NCBI GenBank assembly: GCA_002413455.1
Contig: DHXA01000072.1
Span: 1-19,535 of the forward strand
Length of the DNA: 19,535 bases
Reading direction: 5' to 3'
Source: Rhodanobacter sp. UBA5168
GTDB lineage: Bacteria > Pseudomonadota > Gammaproteobacteria > Xanthomonadales > Rhodanobacteraceae
Numbering within the stretch: the stretch's first letter is position 1; each line of letters opens with the position of its first letter. The notes under the pieces are model-generated. The model was given only the letters and a program-made list of their open reading frames with translations. It had not been told where the DNA came from and searched no databases. This document shows, piece by piece, positions 1 through 8,154 of this stretch. A program made the translations under genes and the position numbers.

Positions 1-1476
1 GTTGATGGCGCGCAGCACGCGGCCCACGTCGGGCAGGGTGTAGCCCTCGGCGTAGCTGGCGAACAGGTTGAGCTGGCCGGTGAGATACCAGACCGCGCCG
101 AAATTCGGCAGCGTCTTCTTGAAGCCGGTCGAGCCGCCCTGCACGGTGACCCCGTTGTACGCCGCCAGCGTCTGGAAGGTCGGCACCTCGAGCGTGCCGT
201 GCTCCTGGCGCAGACCGGCAGACACTGACAGCGTTTGCAGCGGCCAGTATTCGGCTTGCAGGAACGGCGCCCAGCCGGTGTAGGTGCTGTCGGGCACCCA
301 GTGGCGGCCGGTGTGGGTCAGTGCCTGGAAGGTGGTATCGCGATAACCGTCGGCGCCGGCCAGCACGGTCAGCTTGTCGTCGAGCAGGCCGCGTTTGGAC
401 CACGACAGCCGCGCGCCGTCCTTGGTCGAGACGTTCTGCGACTGGTCGAACAGGTTCGGGCCGTAGGCGGGGTCCTGGAAGGTGGCGAAGCTGCCGCCGC
501 CGAACAGTTCGCGGTTCTTCTGGTGGTAGAGCTGCGCGCGCAGTTCGCCGCCGGCCAGCTGCGGATCGCGGTAATCGAGGCTGCTGGTCAGCACGCGGTT
601 GCGCGGCGCGTCGCCGGGCTGCCTGCCCCGTATCGAGGTGGTCGGCAGGTTGGCGGCGATGTCGCCCGGCACCGCGGTGTAGTTGCCGTTGCCCTCGAGG
701 TCGAAGCGATTGACGGTCAACTGCAGGTGCCGTGCGCCGGCGAATTCGTAGCCGAACTTGGCGAAGCCGTCGCTGCTTTTCGAATCCATCAGGTCGCCCT
801 GGGTGCCGTCGACGCCGATCAGCCGCCCCTTTGCGTCCGAATATATGCCGCGCTGGCGCCACGACGCGCCCACCACCATGTCGAACGCGCCGCTGCGCGC
901 GCCCAGCAGGTAAGCCGCGCCGTAGCCCAGGCCGTCGCCGCCGCGGGTCGGCGCGCTGGTGTTGACGGTGACTTCCTGGCGTACGCCGTCCTGCTTGGGC
1001 GCCTGCTTGGTGATGATGTTGATGATGCCGCCGGCCGCGCCCAGGCCCTGCATCGAGTTGGAGCCTTCCACGATCTCGATCCGTTCGATCATCGCCGGGT
1101 CGATCGTGTAGCCATCGCGGGAGCCGTTGCGCAGCGGGCTGGATTGCGGCACGCCATCGACCATGTACAGCGGATTGCGCCCGCGCAGGGTCTGCCCGCG
1201 GGTGCTGAGCTTCTGGGTCGACGGCGAGAACGAGGGCACCAGGTTGCCGATGGCGTCGCCGAGGTCCGGCGTCAGCGCCAGCTGCTGGCGCAGATCTTCC
1301 TGCGTGATCACCGTGATCGTGGTCGGCAGCGCGCCCTGGCTCTGCGGCATGCGCAGCGTGCTGGCGGACACCTCGACCCGCTTCAGCGCAACGGCATCCT
1401 GCTGGTCGGCGGCGTGGGCGACGCCGGCGAGTGCGAGCGCGCAGGCAAAAGCGAGTGGACGAACGGAAAACGACAT
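1..1476 (-). CDS. TonB-dependent outer-membrane receptor, C-terminus cut by the window edge
   Basis: The reading frame is open from an ATG at 1476 to the left edge, giving 492 residues without a stop. An AGGAGG ribosome site lies about 8 bases before the ATG. Residues 1-22 form a signal peptide ending AHA. After it comes a plug domain with the usual marks: a VEVSAS segment, ITVITQEDL, LRGRNPLYMVDGVP and ERIEIVEG followed by GAAGGIINIITK. Beta-barrel strands follow, and the visible end reads YAEGYTLPDVGR, typical of the barrel of this family. Such receptors import ferric siderophores or other scarce ligands using TonB energy. A Fur-box-like sequence immediately upstream favours an iron ligand, but the substrate cannot be read from the sequence. 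Full receptors are about 650-800 residues, so roughly a third is missing here. The opposite strand also carries a long open frame, which is a GC-rich shadow. Confidence 0.93.
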   Translation of the reverse strand, partial: MSFSVRPLAFACALALAGVAHAADQQDAVALKRVEVSASTLRMPQSQGALPTTITVITQEDLRQQLALTPDLGDAIGNLVPSFSPSTQKLSTRGQTLRGRNPLYMVDGVPQSSPLRNGSRDGYTIDPAMIERIEIVEGSNSMQGLGAAGGIINIITKQAPKQDGVRQEVTVNTSAPTRGGDGLGYGAAYLLGARSGAFDMVVGASWRQRGIYSDAKGRLIGVDGTQGDLMDSKSSDGFAKFGYEFAGARHLQLTVNRFDLEGNGNYTAVPGDIAANLPTTSIRGRQPGDAPRNRVLTSSLDYRDPQLAGGELRAQLYHQKNRELFGGGSFATFQDPAYGPNLFDQSQNVSTKDGARLSWSKRGLLDDKLTVLAGADGYRDTTFQALTHTGRHWVPDSTYTGWAPFLQAEYWPLQTLSVSAGLRQEHGTLEVPTFQTLAAYNGVTVQGGSTGFKKTLPNFGAVWYLTGQLNLFASYAEGYTLPDVGRVLRAIN

Positions 1477-1503
1477 GCGGGGCCTCCTGTAGGGACCCGC
1501 ATC

Positions 1504-1522
1504 TTAGATGATAATCATTCGC
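1504..1522 (-). promoter_or_regulatory. Fur-box-like site upstream of the TonB-dependent receptor
   Basis: The minus strand reads GCGAATGATTATCATCTAA, 27 bases before the receptor ATG. Aligned with the classical 19-base Fur consensus it matches at about 13 positions, including the unbroken core ATGATTATCAT. This is an alignment by eye. Fur with ferrous iron represses siderophore receptors from such sites, so the receptor is probably iron-repressed. The site lies in the 84-base gap between the transporter gene and the receptor, so the receptor likely has its own promoter here. Confidence 0.6.
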
Positions 1523-1533
1523 AATAACAATCA

Positions 1534-1556
1534 GGCGACTCCCGCCGCCGCTCGCC
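1534..1556 (-). terminator. weak candidate hairpin after the transporter gene
   Basis: Downstream of the transporter stop, the minus strand can pair GGCGA with TCGCC around a 13-base GC-rich loop, followed by TGATTGTTATT. The short stem and long loop make this a poor intrinsic terminator. It is listed only because it sits in the right place between two genes. Confidence 0.2.
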
Positions 1557-1560
1557 GCCG

Positions 1561-2832
1561 TCAGCCGTGCAGGGTGCCTTCCGTGGGTTGCACCACAACG
1601 GCGCGCACGTGCCGGTGCTTGAAGAAAATCGCGAACAGCACGGCCACCACCAGCGAGTACGACGCGAACGTCGTCCAGATCCCGTGCCAGTCCTTGCTGC
1701 CGTCGGCATGGGTGAACCAGAGGTCGATGATCACCCCGCTGATCGAGCTGCCCAGGATCGCGCCGATGCCGTTCGTCATCAGCATGAACAGGCCCTGCGC
1801 ACTGGCGCGGATCGCCGGGTCGCTCTGCTCCTCGACGAACAGGGAGCCCGAGATATTGAAGAAATCGAACGCCATGCCGTAGACGATGCACGACAGCACG
1901 ATCATCCACAGCCCCGGCCCGGGGTTACCGTAAGCAAACAGGCCAAAGCGCAGCACCCACGCGATCATGCTGATCAGCATCACCGTCTTGATGCCGAAGC
2001 GCTTGAAGAAGAACGGTATCGCCAGGATGAACAGCGTTTCGGAAACCTGCGAGATCGACATGATGATCGCCGGATAGCGCACGGCGATCATGCCCTTGTA
2101 GGCATCGACGTTGGCGAAATCGTGCAGGAACGTATCGCCATAGGCGTTGGTCAGCTGCAACGCGGCACCCAACAGCATGGCGAAGACGAAGAAGATCGCC
2201 ATCTTGCTGTTCCTGAACAGCGCGAACGAGGTCAGCCCCAGCGTATCCAGCCATGACGTGTGCGCCTGTCCGCGCAGGCGCGGCGGGCACTTCGGCAGGG
2301 TGAACGCATACAGGCCCAGCAGCAGCGACGCGCCGGAGGCGACATAGAACTGGCCGCCGGAGGTTTCCAGATGCAGCAGGCTCACCATCCACATCGCGGC
2401 GATGAAACCGATCGTGCCCCACACGCGGATCGGCGGAAACACCAGCACCACGTCCGCGCCGTTGGTCTTCAGCGCGTTGTACGCCACCGCAATGGCCAGC
2501 GAGATCGTCGGCATGTAGCACATCATGTTCAGCAGCATCACCCAGAACAGCGTGGTCGGGTTGTCGATCGTGGGGATGATGAACAGCACCACCGCGCCGC
2601 CGATGTGCAGCAGGCCGTAGAGCTTTTCCGCGTTGAGCCACTTGTCCGCAACCACGCCCATCAGCGAGGGCATGAACAGCGAGGCGATGCCCATGGTCGA
2701 AAAGATCGCGCCGAACTGGGCGCCCGACCAGTGCCGGTACTGGAACCAGTACGCGCCAATGGTGATCAGCCAGGCTCCCCACACGAAGAACTGCAGAAAA
2801 TTCATCGCCACAAGGCGGAGCTTGATGCTCAT
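1561..2832 (-). CDS. NupG/XapB-type nucleoside:proton symporter (MFS)
   Basis: The product is a 423-residue, very hydrophobic protein with about twelve membrane segments. It resembles the nucleoside:H+ symporter family (NupG, XapB). The first helix, with NFLQFFVWGAWLITIGAYW, corresponds to the N-terminus of E. coli NupG (LQFCLWGSWLTTLGSY). Further family-like segments are GIASLFMPSLMGVVADKW, the charged RVWGTIGFIAAMW and VYGMAFDFFNISGSLFVE. I placed the start at 2832 because it puts the first helix at the terminus as in NupG. The frame stays open to an ATG at 2895, but that adds 21 non-hydrophobic residues unlike the family. No strong ribosome site is visible before either start. It probably imports nucleosides across the inner membrane. 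The exact substrate is not determined by the sequence. Confidence 0.88.
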   Translation of the reverse strand: MSIKLRLVAMNFLQFFVWGAWLITIGAYWFQYRHWSGAQFGAIFSTMGIASLFMPSLMGVVADKWLNAEKLYGLLHIGGAVVLFIIPTIDNPTTLFWVMLLNMMCYMPTISLAIAVAYNALKTNGADVVLVFPPIRVWGTIGFIAAMWMVSLLHLETSGGQFYVASGASLLLGLYAFTLPKCPPRLRGQAHTSWLDTLGLTSFALFRNSKMAIFFVFAMLLGAALQLTNAYGDTFLHDFANVDAYKGMIAVRYPAIIMSISQVSETLFILAIPFFFKRFGIKTVMLISMIAWVLRFGLFAYGNPGPGLWMIVLSCIVYGMAFDFFNISGSLFVEEQSDPAIRASAQGLFMLMTNGIGAILGSSISGVIIDLWFTHADGSKDWHGIWTTFASYSLVVAVLFAIFFKHRHVRAVVVQPTEGTLHG

Positions 2833-2953
2833 CGACCGATAACCCGCATATTGGTTTTCCCCAGGCAAGGCCGAGGGAACACCCCGTGGCCACAAAGCCC
2901 TGGCAGGTTAGATGAATCGGCGCCCGACCGGCAAGGCGCGCTGCAGCGCCGCT

Positions 2954-3556
2954 TCAATCCGTATCGACGCCGCGCAGCAGCAACCGCACGCGTTCGCGCA
3001 ACACCGGCAGCAGATCCTGCTCGAACCACGGGTTGTGCATCACCCACGGCCGATTGCGCGGGCTGGGATGCGGCAGCGGCAGCCGCCCGTTGGCCAGGTG
3101 CGTGCGCCACGCGCGCACGGTGTCGGTAAGTGAGGTGCCTCGCGACGTACCGAGCAGGCCCACCTGCGCGTACTGCCCGATCACCAGGGTCAGCTGCACC
3201 TGCGTCAGCAGCGGCAGCAGGCGCGGGTGCCAGGTCGGCGCGCACTCCGGCCGCGGCGGCAGGTCGCCACCGCGGCCGCTGCCGGGAAAGCAGAAACCCA
3301 TCGGCACGATCGCCACGTGGCCGGCGTCGTAGAACGTGTCGCGCTCGATGCCCAGCCACTCGCGCAAGCGCGCGCCGCTCACATCGTCAAACGGCACCCC
3401 ACTCAGATGCACCTTGCGTCCCGGTGCCTGGCTGACGATCAACAACCGCGACGTGGCCGACGCCTGCAACACCGGCCGCGGGCCCAGCGGCAGATGCGCC
3501 TCGCACAGGTGGCAGGCGCGGATGTCCGCGAGCGTCTTGTCCACGCGTTTGACCAT
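2954..3556 (-). CDS. uracil-DNA glycosylase family protein with a probable Fe-S cluster
   Basis: The product is a 200-residue protein of the uracil-DNA glycosylase fold. Motif 1 is SQAPG at residues 42-46, and the C-terminal motif is HPSPRN at 163-168. Cysteines at 15, 18, 89 and 105 have the C-x2-C and C-x15-C spacing that binds a 4Fe-4S cluster in family 4 enzymes, so a cluster is likely. The residue after the first position of motif 1 is Gln where family 4 enzymes have Glu (GEAPG), so activity on uracil may be altered or absent. The ATG at 3556 overlaps the TGA of the upstream flavoprotein by one base, so the two are probably co-translated. The frame is open far upstream, but that part is a shadow of the flavoprotein. 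It is a cytoplasmic protein, presumably for DNA base-excision repair. Confidence 0.8.
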   Translation of the reverse strand: MVKRVDKTLADIRACHLCEAHLPLGPRPVLQASATSRLLIVSQAPGRKVHLSGVPFDDVSGARLREWLGIERDTFYDAGHVAIVPMGFCFPGSGRGGDLPPRPECAPTWHPRLLPLLTQVQLTLVIGQYAQVGLLGTSRGTSLTDTVRAWRTHLANGRLPLPHPSPRNRPWVMHNPWFEQDLLPVLRERVRLLLRGVDTD

Positions 3557-4980
3557 CAGAAATTCCGCTCGCTCCGCTCGCCGGTAGTCGCTGCCGCGGT
3601 CGCGCCGGCGGCATCCGGCAACAGCTTGCCCGGGTTGAGTATCCCGTCCGGGTCGAACGCCGTCTTGACGTTGCGCATCAAGGTCAGCGTGGAGGCTTCC
3701 AGCGCCAGCGGCATGAACTCGCGCTTGACCATGCCGATGCCGTGCTCGCCCGACAGCGTGCCCTCCAGCGAGATCACCAGCGCGAACACGTCGGCGAGGC
3801 AGGCATGCGCGCGTTCGCGTTCCGCCCCGTCGCGGGGCAGCAGGTTCACGTGCAGGTTGCCGTTGCCGGCGTGGCCGAAGGTGACGATCAACACATCGTG
3901 CTTTGCCGACAACTGCTTGATGCCGTCGACCAGCGCGGGCAGGTGGCTGACCGGTACCACCACATCCTCGTTGATCTTGTTCGGCGAGATCGTGCGTTGC
4001 GCCGGCGACAGCGCCCGGCGTGCGGCCCACAGCGCGCGGGTTTCCTCGGCGCTCTGCGCCACCCGCAGTTCTTCCAGTCCATCGCCACGGGCCGCAGCAG
4101 CCACGGCAGCGACCGCGCCGTCCAGCGTGGCCGGTTCGCCATCCACCTCGATCATCAGCATGGCGCCGGCCAGCGGCACGCTGTCGCCGCCGTGCGCGCG
4201 CGCCAGCTTCAGCGCCACGTCGTCGATGAACTCCAGCGCGCACGGCGTCACCGGCTGCGCCATGATCCGCGCCACCGCACGCGCCGCCGCGCCCACATCA
4301 CGGTAGGTCGCGCGCAAGGTGCGCAGGCCCGACGGCTTCGGCGTGAGTTTCAGCGTGGCTTCGGTGATCAGCGCCAGCGTGCCTTCCGAGCCGACCAGCA
4401 GCCGGGTCAGGTCGTAACCGGTGGCGCCCTTGCTGGTATAGGTGCCGCAGCGAAAGCCTTCGCCGCTGCCGGCCACCGCCCGCAGGCCCAGCGTGTTCTC
4501 GCGCGGACTGCCGTACTTCACCGCGCGCGGCCCGGCCGAGTTGCACGCGAGGTTGCCGCCAATGCTGCACCAGGGCGCAGAGGTGGGATCAGGCGGCCAG
4601 AAGAAACCGTGCGGCGCCAACGCCTGCTGCAGGTCGCCGTTCAACACCCCCGGCTCGACCACCGCCAGGCGGTTGTCCGGGTCGATTCGCAGGATCCGGT
4701 TCATCCGCTCGAAACTCACCACCACGCCGCCATCGACCGGCACGCTGGCGCCCGTCGTGTTACTGCCGCGCCCGCGCCCGATCACGGGCACTCTGTGCGC
4801 GCGGCACGCCTGCACCAGTGCTTCGACCTGTGCGTGTTCGGTAGGGAACACCACGGCATCCGGCAACGCGTGCAGGCGGGAGTTGTCGTAGGAGTAGGCA
4901 ATGCGTTCGGCTTCGTCGACCGAGAGCGCATCGGCCGCGAAGATGGTGCGCAGGGTGTTGAGAAGGGAAGCTGGCAGCAT
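3556..4980 (-). CDS. FAD-linked oxidase, GlcD/D-lactate dehydrogenase-like
   Basis: The product has 474 residues and the two-domain layout of the vanillyl-alcohol oxidase flavoprotein family. The FAD-binding domain (about residues 40-220) contains VIGRGRGSNTTGASVP, the WPPDP segment, SIGGNLACNSAGPRAVKYG and LVGSEGTLALITEATL. The C-terminal FAD-oxidase domain contains GHAGNGNLHVN (369-379), GEHGIGMVKREF (411-422) and DPDGILNPGK. These match glycolate oxidase subunit GlcD and bacterial D-lactate dehydrogenases, which oxidise a 2-hydroxy acid to a 2-oxo acid. The exact substrate cannot be chosen from the sequence. It starts 50 bases after the virD4 stop, with only a GGCGG touching the ATG as a possible ribosome site. 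It is probably not functionally part of the secretion cluster. Confidence 0.9.
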   Translation of the reverse strand: MLPASLLNTLRTIFAADALSVDEAERIAYSYDNSRLHALPDAVVFPTEHAQVEALVQACRAHRVPVIGRGRGSNTTGASVPVDGGVVVSFERMNRILRIDPDNRLAVVEPGVLNGDLQQALAPHGFFWPPDPTSAPWCSIGGNLACNSAGPRAVKYGSPRENTLGLRAVAGSGEGFRCGTYTSKGATGYDLTRLLVGSEGTLALITEATLKLTPKPSGLRTLRATYRDVGAAARAVARIMAQPVTPCALEFIDDVALKLARAHGGDSVPLAGAMLMIEVDGEPATLDGAVAAVAAAARGDGLEELRVAQSAEETRALWAARRALSPAQRTISPNKINEDVVVPVSHLPALVDGIKQLSAKHDVLIVTFGHAGNGNLHVNLLPRDGAERERAHACLADVFALVISLEGTLSGEHGIGMVKREFMPLALEASTLTLMRNVKTAFDPDGILNPGKLLPDAAGATAAATTGERSERNF

Positions 4981-4992
4981 CCGCCAAGTCTA

Positions 4993-5007
4993 GCGCCGAA
5001 CCGGCGC
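4993..5007 (-). terminator. small hairpin between virD4 and the flavoprotein gene
   Basis: The sequence is GCGCCG, three bases, CGGCGC: a perfect six-base stem with a 3-base loop, 23 bases after the virD4 stop. There is no T-run after it on the minus strand. It could mark the 3' end of the secretion operon but is not a canonical intrinsic terminator. Confidence 0.3.
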
Positions 5008-5030
5008 GTGACGGCCGATGTCGTCGCTGC

Positions 5031-6707
5031 CTAGACCGCAAGCCTTGGAACATCGACCTTGGGCAGCAGGCGCACGGTGAAATACTTGTCCTGGTAGTAG
5101 CGGATCTTGTGGCACATCACCGGATGCGGGATGCCTTCGTACAGGAAGACTTCCTTCTCGGTCCCCATCGCTTTCAACTCCTGGGGAAGCATCAAGGCCC
5201 GCCGCTCTTCCGAATGGCTGCGGGATGTTTCGCGTCCACGCGTGATGTTCTCCTTGCGCACGGTGGTGTAGCCCAGCATGTCGGAGTAATCGTTGGCGTC
5301 CTGTTGCTCGCGCGGTGCGAACACGATCTGCAGCGCGTGATTGGTGATCAGCGTGCGCGACACGTCTTTCCCGTAGGTGGCGTCGAGCTGCGACATGCTC
5401 TGGATGATCGGCAGCAGGCGCAGATTGTAGCCGGCCATGAACGAAACGGCCGCGGCGATGATCTCCACCCGGCCGATCGAAGTGAACTCGTCCATCAGCA
5501 GCAGGCACTGGTATTTCAGCGCCGGATTGGTCTGCGGCAGCTCCTTGGTGTTCAGATTGATCAGCTGGCTGAAAAAGAGATTCACGATCAGGCGGCTCTC
5601 CGCCAGCTTGTTGGGCTGGATGCCGATGTAGATCGTCATCTTCTTTTTGCGGACGTCGGTCAGCAGGAAATCGTCATCGCTGGTCGCCGCGTCGAGCACG
5701 GGATTGATCCATGCATTCAGCGGTTCCTTGAATGTGCCGAGGATCGAAGCGAATGTCTCGTTCGCCTGCGACAGCAGATTGGCAAAGGCGGATTGCGCAT
5801 TGCCGCTCAGGAATGCCTGTTGTGCCAGCAATTGATAGAGCTGCTTCAGGTCCGAGCCATCGCCGGATGAAAGCCGATAGACGGCGCCGAGGGTGGGCTT
5901 GCTGCGCAGCTGCAGTGGAATGCCGTTCCTTTCGTCGTCATCCCATTTCTCGAACAGGTACAGCGTGAAGGCCATGAACGCGTTGCGCGCCTGACTCACC
6001 CAGAATTTCTGATCGTCCGCCCCGTCCGGATAAAGCATCGCCCCGATGCTCATCAGATCCGAAACGCGGAAGGCAGGATCCTTCGACACATAGCTCAACG
6101 GGTTCCAGCGGTGACTGCGTCGATCTTCCGCAAACGGGTTGAACAGATAGACTTCCTGTCCCTGGCTGGCGCGCCAGCCGCTGGTCAGTTCGTAGTTTTC
6201 CTGCTTGATGTCGAGAACCACCGCCGATTCCTGGTATTCCAGCAAGTTCGGAATGACGATGCCTACGCCTTTGCCGGAGCGCGTGGGCGCTGCCAGTATC
6301 ACGAATTGCTGTCCGCTCAGCCTGACCAGCTCGCCCTTGAATTTTCCGACCAGGATGCCGTTGTCCGTGCGTTTGAACATGCCGTGTTTGCCCAGGTCGC
6401 CACCGTGAGCGAAACGGGCATCGCCGTGGATGGACGGCTTCTTCTTCCGGGCCATGAAATACAGCGCCAGCAACCACGGCAGGGCCGGCAGGCCGAAACC
6501 GATATAACCGCTCGCCTTGATGCGGCCAAGGTACGGTTGAACTTCCGGCAGATTCAGCGCGCGCAGGTAGCCCAGATAGGTATTCCACGTGAGCAGGCCA
6601 GTATCCAGCCTGAGGAACAGCAGCGTCAGGAACCCGGAAAAATATTCGCCGGCCACCAGCACGATCAACGCCAGGAATACTGCCCAGTACCATTTTTCCT
6701 TGCTCAT
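5031..6707 (-). CDS. virD4: VirD4 coupling ATPase of the X-T4SS
   Basis: The product is a 558-residue type IV coupling protein. Two N-terminal membrane segments (about 8-32 and 68-86) anchor it in the inner membrane. The cytoplasmic part has Walker A APTRSGKGV (140-148) and Walker B LLLMDEF (402-408), followed by the VirD4/TraG region with IIQSMSQLDATYGKD. The all-alpha domain lies roughly at 210-330. In the Xanthomonas system VirD4 binds the XVIPCD of effectors and delivers them to the channel. The start at 6707 has CAGGAT upstream as a ribosome site. It follows the GH19 effector gene by 121 bases on the same strand, at the end of the cluster and away from the virB genes. Confidence 0.95.
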   Translation of the reverse strand: MSKEKWYWAVFLALIVLVAGEYFSGFLTLLFLRLDTGLLTWNTYLGYLRALNLPEVQPYLGRIKASGYIGFGLPALPWLLALYFMARKKKPSIHGDARFAHGGDLGKHGMFKRTDNGILVGKFKGELVRLSGQQFVILAAPTRSGKGVGIVIPNLLEYQESAVVLDIKQENYELTSGWRASQGQEVYLFNPFAEDRRSHRWNPLSYVSKDPAFRVSDLMSIGAMLYPDGADDQKFWVSQARNAFMAFTLYLFEKWDDDERNGIPLQLRSKPTLGAVYRLSSGDGSDLKQLYQLLAQQAFLSGNAQSAFANLLSQANETFASILGTFKEPLNAWINPVLDAATSDDDFLLTDVRKKKMTIYIGIQPNKLAESRLIVNLFFSQLINLNTKELPQTNPALKYQCLLLMDEFTSIGRVEIIAAAVSFMAGYNLRLLPIIQSMSQLDATYGKDVSRTLITNHALQIVFAPREQQDANDYSDMLGYTTVRKENITRGRETSRSHSEERRALMLPQELKAMGTEKEVFLYEGIPHPVMCHKIRYYQDKYFTVRLLPKVDVPRLAV

Positions 6708-6782
6708 GACGTTCTATCCTGGGTTACGTCTCTTCGAACGTCCGGCTCGGTGCGAATAGATATCCGACATCCACGTCATTTG

Positions 6783-6797
6783 CCGCCGCATCGGCGG
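6783..6797 (-). other. hairpin between the GH19 effector and virD4
   Basis: CCGCCG and CGGCGG form a perfect six-base stem around a 3-base loop in the 121-base gap. A second stem, GGCCTG with CAGGCC at 6820-6835, spans the effector stop codon. Neither has a T-run. They could stabilise or end the upstream message, but no function can be assigned from sequence alone. Confidence 0.3.
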
Positions 6798-6828
6798 TGA
6801 GACGGCGGACGGGCGTTCGGGCCTGGCT

Positions 6829-8112
6829 TCAGGCCATGTGGATGGGAGTGGTCGACTGCTGTGCCACTTCCTGATACATCGGTGCGGGTACCGGCTCGGG
6901 CTGTCTTGGCGTGGCGTGCGCCAGCGCATGGCAGCTCTGCTCCATCGCGGTGCCCACCGCCAGTTGCGTTTGCACATTGGCGACTTGTTTGAACAGGGAC
7001 TTCATGTCGCCCTGTACGGCGAACGTACGCGAGCCATCGTCGCTCAGCACGACGTGATCGATCCGGCTCATGCCGTCCCGACGCGCGGCCACCACCAGAG
7101 AGGCAGCTAGGTTCTCGCTGTGCTGGTCCGGCGTGCGCTGCTGCTGTGCGTCCAACAGATGCACTCCGCGCAGCGCCTGCTGGTACAGCGCGTGGTCGGG
7201 ATGCGACGCATCATTCAATCGAGGTGGTGCAACGTGCACTGGGGCAGCCGGCGTGGGATGTGCGGCGCCGGCCTGCGTGTGGGTCAGCGCTTCCAGCCTG
7301 TGCAGCGTGTTCGGGCCCACCACGCCGTCCACCTTCAGATGCTGTTCGCGCTGGAACGCCTCGACTGCCTTTTTGGTCTGCGCGCCGTAGTCGCCATCGA
7401 CCCTTAGCGGATGGCCCGACGTGTCGCGATAGCCGTGTTGATTGAGTAGTTGCTGCACATGGCGGGTGCTCTGAGTCGAGTTCGCGGGGGCCGCATGCAT
7501 CGGGGTTTCGGCAGCGCCGGGTACGTAGCCACGAGCGATCTTCTGGTCCCACGCTGCCGCTGCGAGCCGTCGATCAGCCAAACCGTTGGTGCCGCCGTTG
7601 ATATCGCGACAGGCTGCGGCGATATCTCTCTGATCGTGATTGGCGACGACACGCGCCTCCCAGTAGTGCACAGCGATCTTCGCGGCGATCTCGCGATCCT
7701 CCGCCAGCTCCGGATGGTTGATCAGGTCCAGGCCCATTTCCTTGCCGACCTGTTCGTAGTTGGCGCGTCCGGTCAGCTGGATGAAGCCGCGGCCGTGATA
7801 CTTCCAGCCATCGCCCGGCTCAGTGTTGCCGAGATTCCGCTTGCCCCACTGGCCGCCGTAGATTTCGTTGGCGATGGCTTCCGCGCCACCGGCAGCGATC
7901 TCGTTGGCCTGCTTGAGATCGTTCATGCCATTGCGGCCGGGAAACACCGCCAGCAGGCGTTCGCCCGAGTAGTGTAGGTTCTCGTTCATGCTCGCGAAAC
8001 CGCCGGATTCGACCTGCATCTGTCCCATGAAGTTACCCAGCTCCTGATGGCCCTGGATACCGTTCTTCATGGCTGCCTGCATCAGGTAATCGGCATTGTC
8101 TTTGGATGACAT
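6829..8112 (-). CDS. X-T4SS effector: GH19 lysozyme-like domain, peptidoglycan-binding domain, XVIPCD
   Basis: The product has 427 residues and no signal peptide. Residues 1-195 form a glycoside hydrolase 19 (chitinase/lysozyme-like) domain, with the likely catalytic Glu35 in MGQMQVESGGF and the family segment YHGRGFIQLTGRANY (105-119). Residues 216-275 form a PG_binding_1 domain (QQLLNQHGY, VDGDYGAQTKKAVEAFQ, VDGVVGPNT). After a Pro/Ala-rich linker, residues 300-427 are an XVIPCD with HPDHALYQQ, NLAASLVVAARRDGM, HVVLSDD and RTFAVQG, and a Gln/Pro-rich tail. The same three-domain order is known from X. citri XAC2609, a peptidoglycan-degrading X-T4SS effector. It is expected to be injected into a rival's periplasm to cut glycan. 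GAGGAGG stands 8 bases before the ATG, and the immunity gene ends 42 bases upstream. Confidence 0.93.
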   Translation of the reverse strand: MSSKDNADYLMQAAMKNGIQGHQELGNFMGQMQVESGGFASMNENLHYSGERLLAVFPGRNGMNDLKQANEIAAGGAEAIANEIYGGQWGKRNLGNTEPGDGWKYHGRGFIQLTGRANYEQVGKEMGLDLINHPELAEDREIAAKIAVHYWEARVVANHDQRDIAAACRDINGGTNGLADRRLAAAAWDQKIARGYVPGAAETPMHAAPANSTQSTRHVQQLLNQHGYRDTSGHPLRVDGDYGAQTKKAVEAFQREQHLKVDGVVGPNTLHRLEALTHTQAGAAHPTPAAPVHVAPPRLNDASHPDHALYQQALRGVHLLDAQQQRTPDQHSENLAASLVVAARRDGMSRIDHVVLSDDGSRTFAVQGDMKSLFKQVANVQTQLAVGTAMEQSCHALAHATPRQPEPVPAPMYQEVAQQSTTPIHMA

Positions 8113-8154
8113 GATCTGTTCCTCCTCGGTCGATGTCTGCGGCGAATGGTTCGA

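Noticed and set aside
235..1527. 430-residue open frame on the plus strand
   Set aside because: It is Arg/Ala/Val-rich shadow sequence. The minus strand here encodes a clear TonB-dependent receptor with signal peptide, ribosome site and plug motifs.
2938..2949. 12-base palindrome GCGCTGCAGCGC after the uracil-DNA-glycosylase-like gene
   Set aside because: As a hairpin it has only four base pairs and no T-run. In GC-rich DNA this is expected by chance.
3557..4243. N-terminal extension of the uracil-DNA-glycosylase-like frame
   Set aside because: It overlaps the flavoprotein in another frame and is composed of Arg/Gly/Ala noise. The family-like start is the ATG at 3556.
3742..5034. 430-residue open frame on the plus strand
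   Set aside because: It is antisense to the FAD-linked oxidase, has no recognisable domain and shows the composition of a GC-rich shadow.
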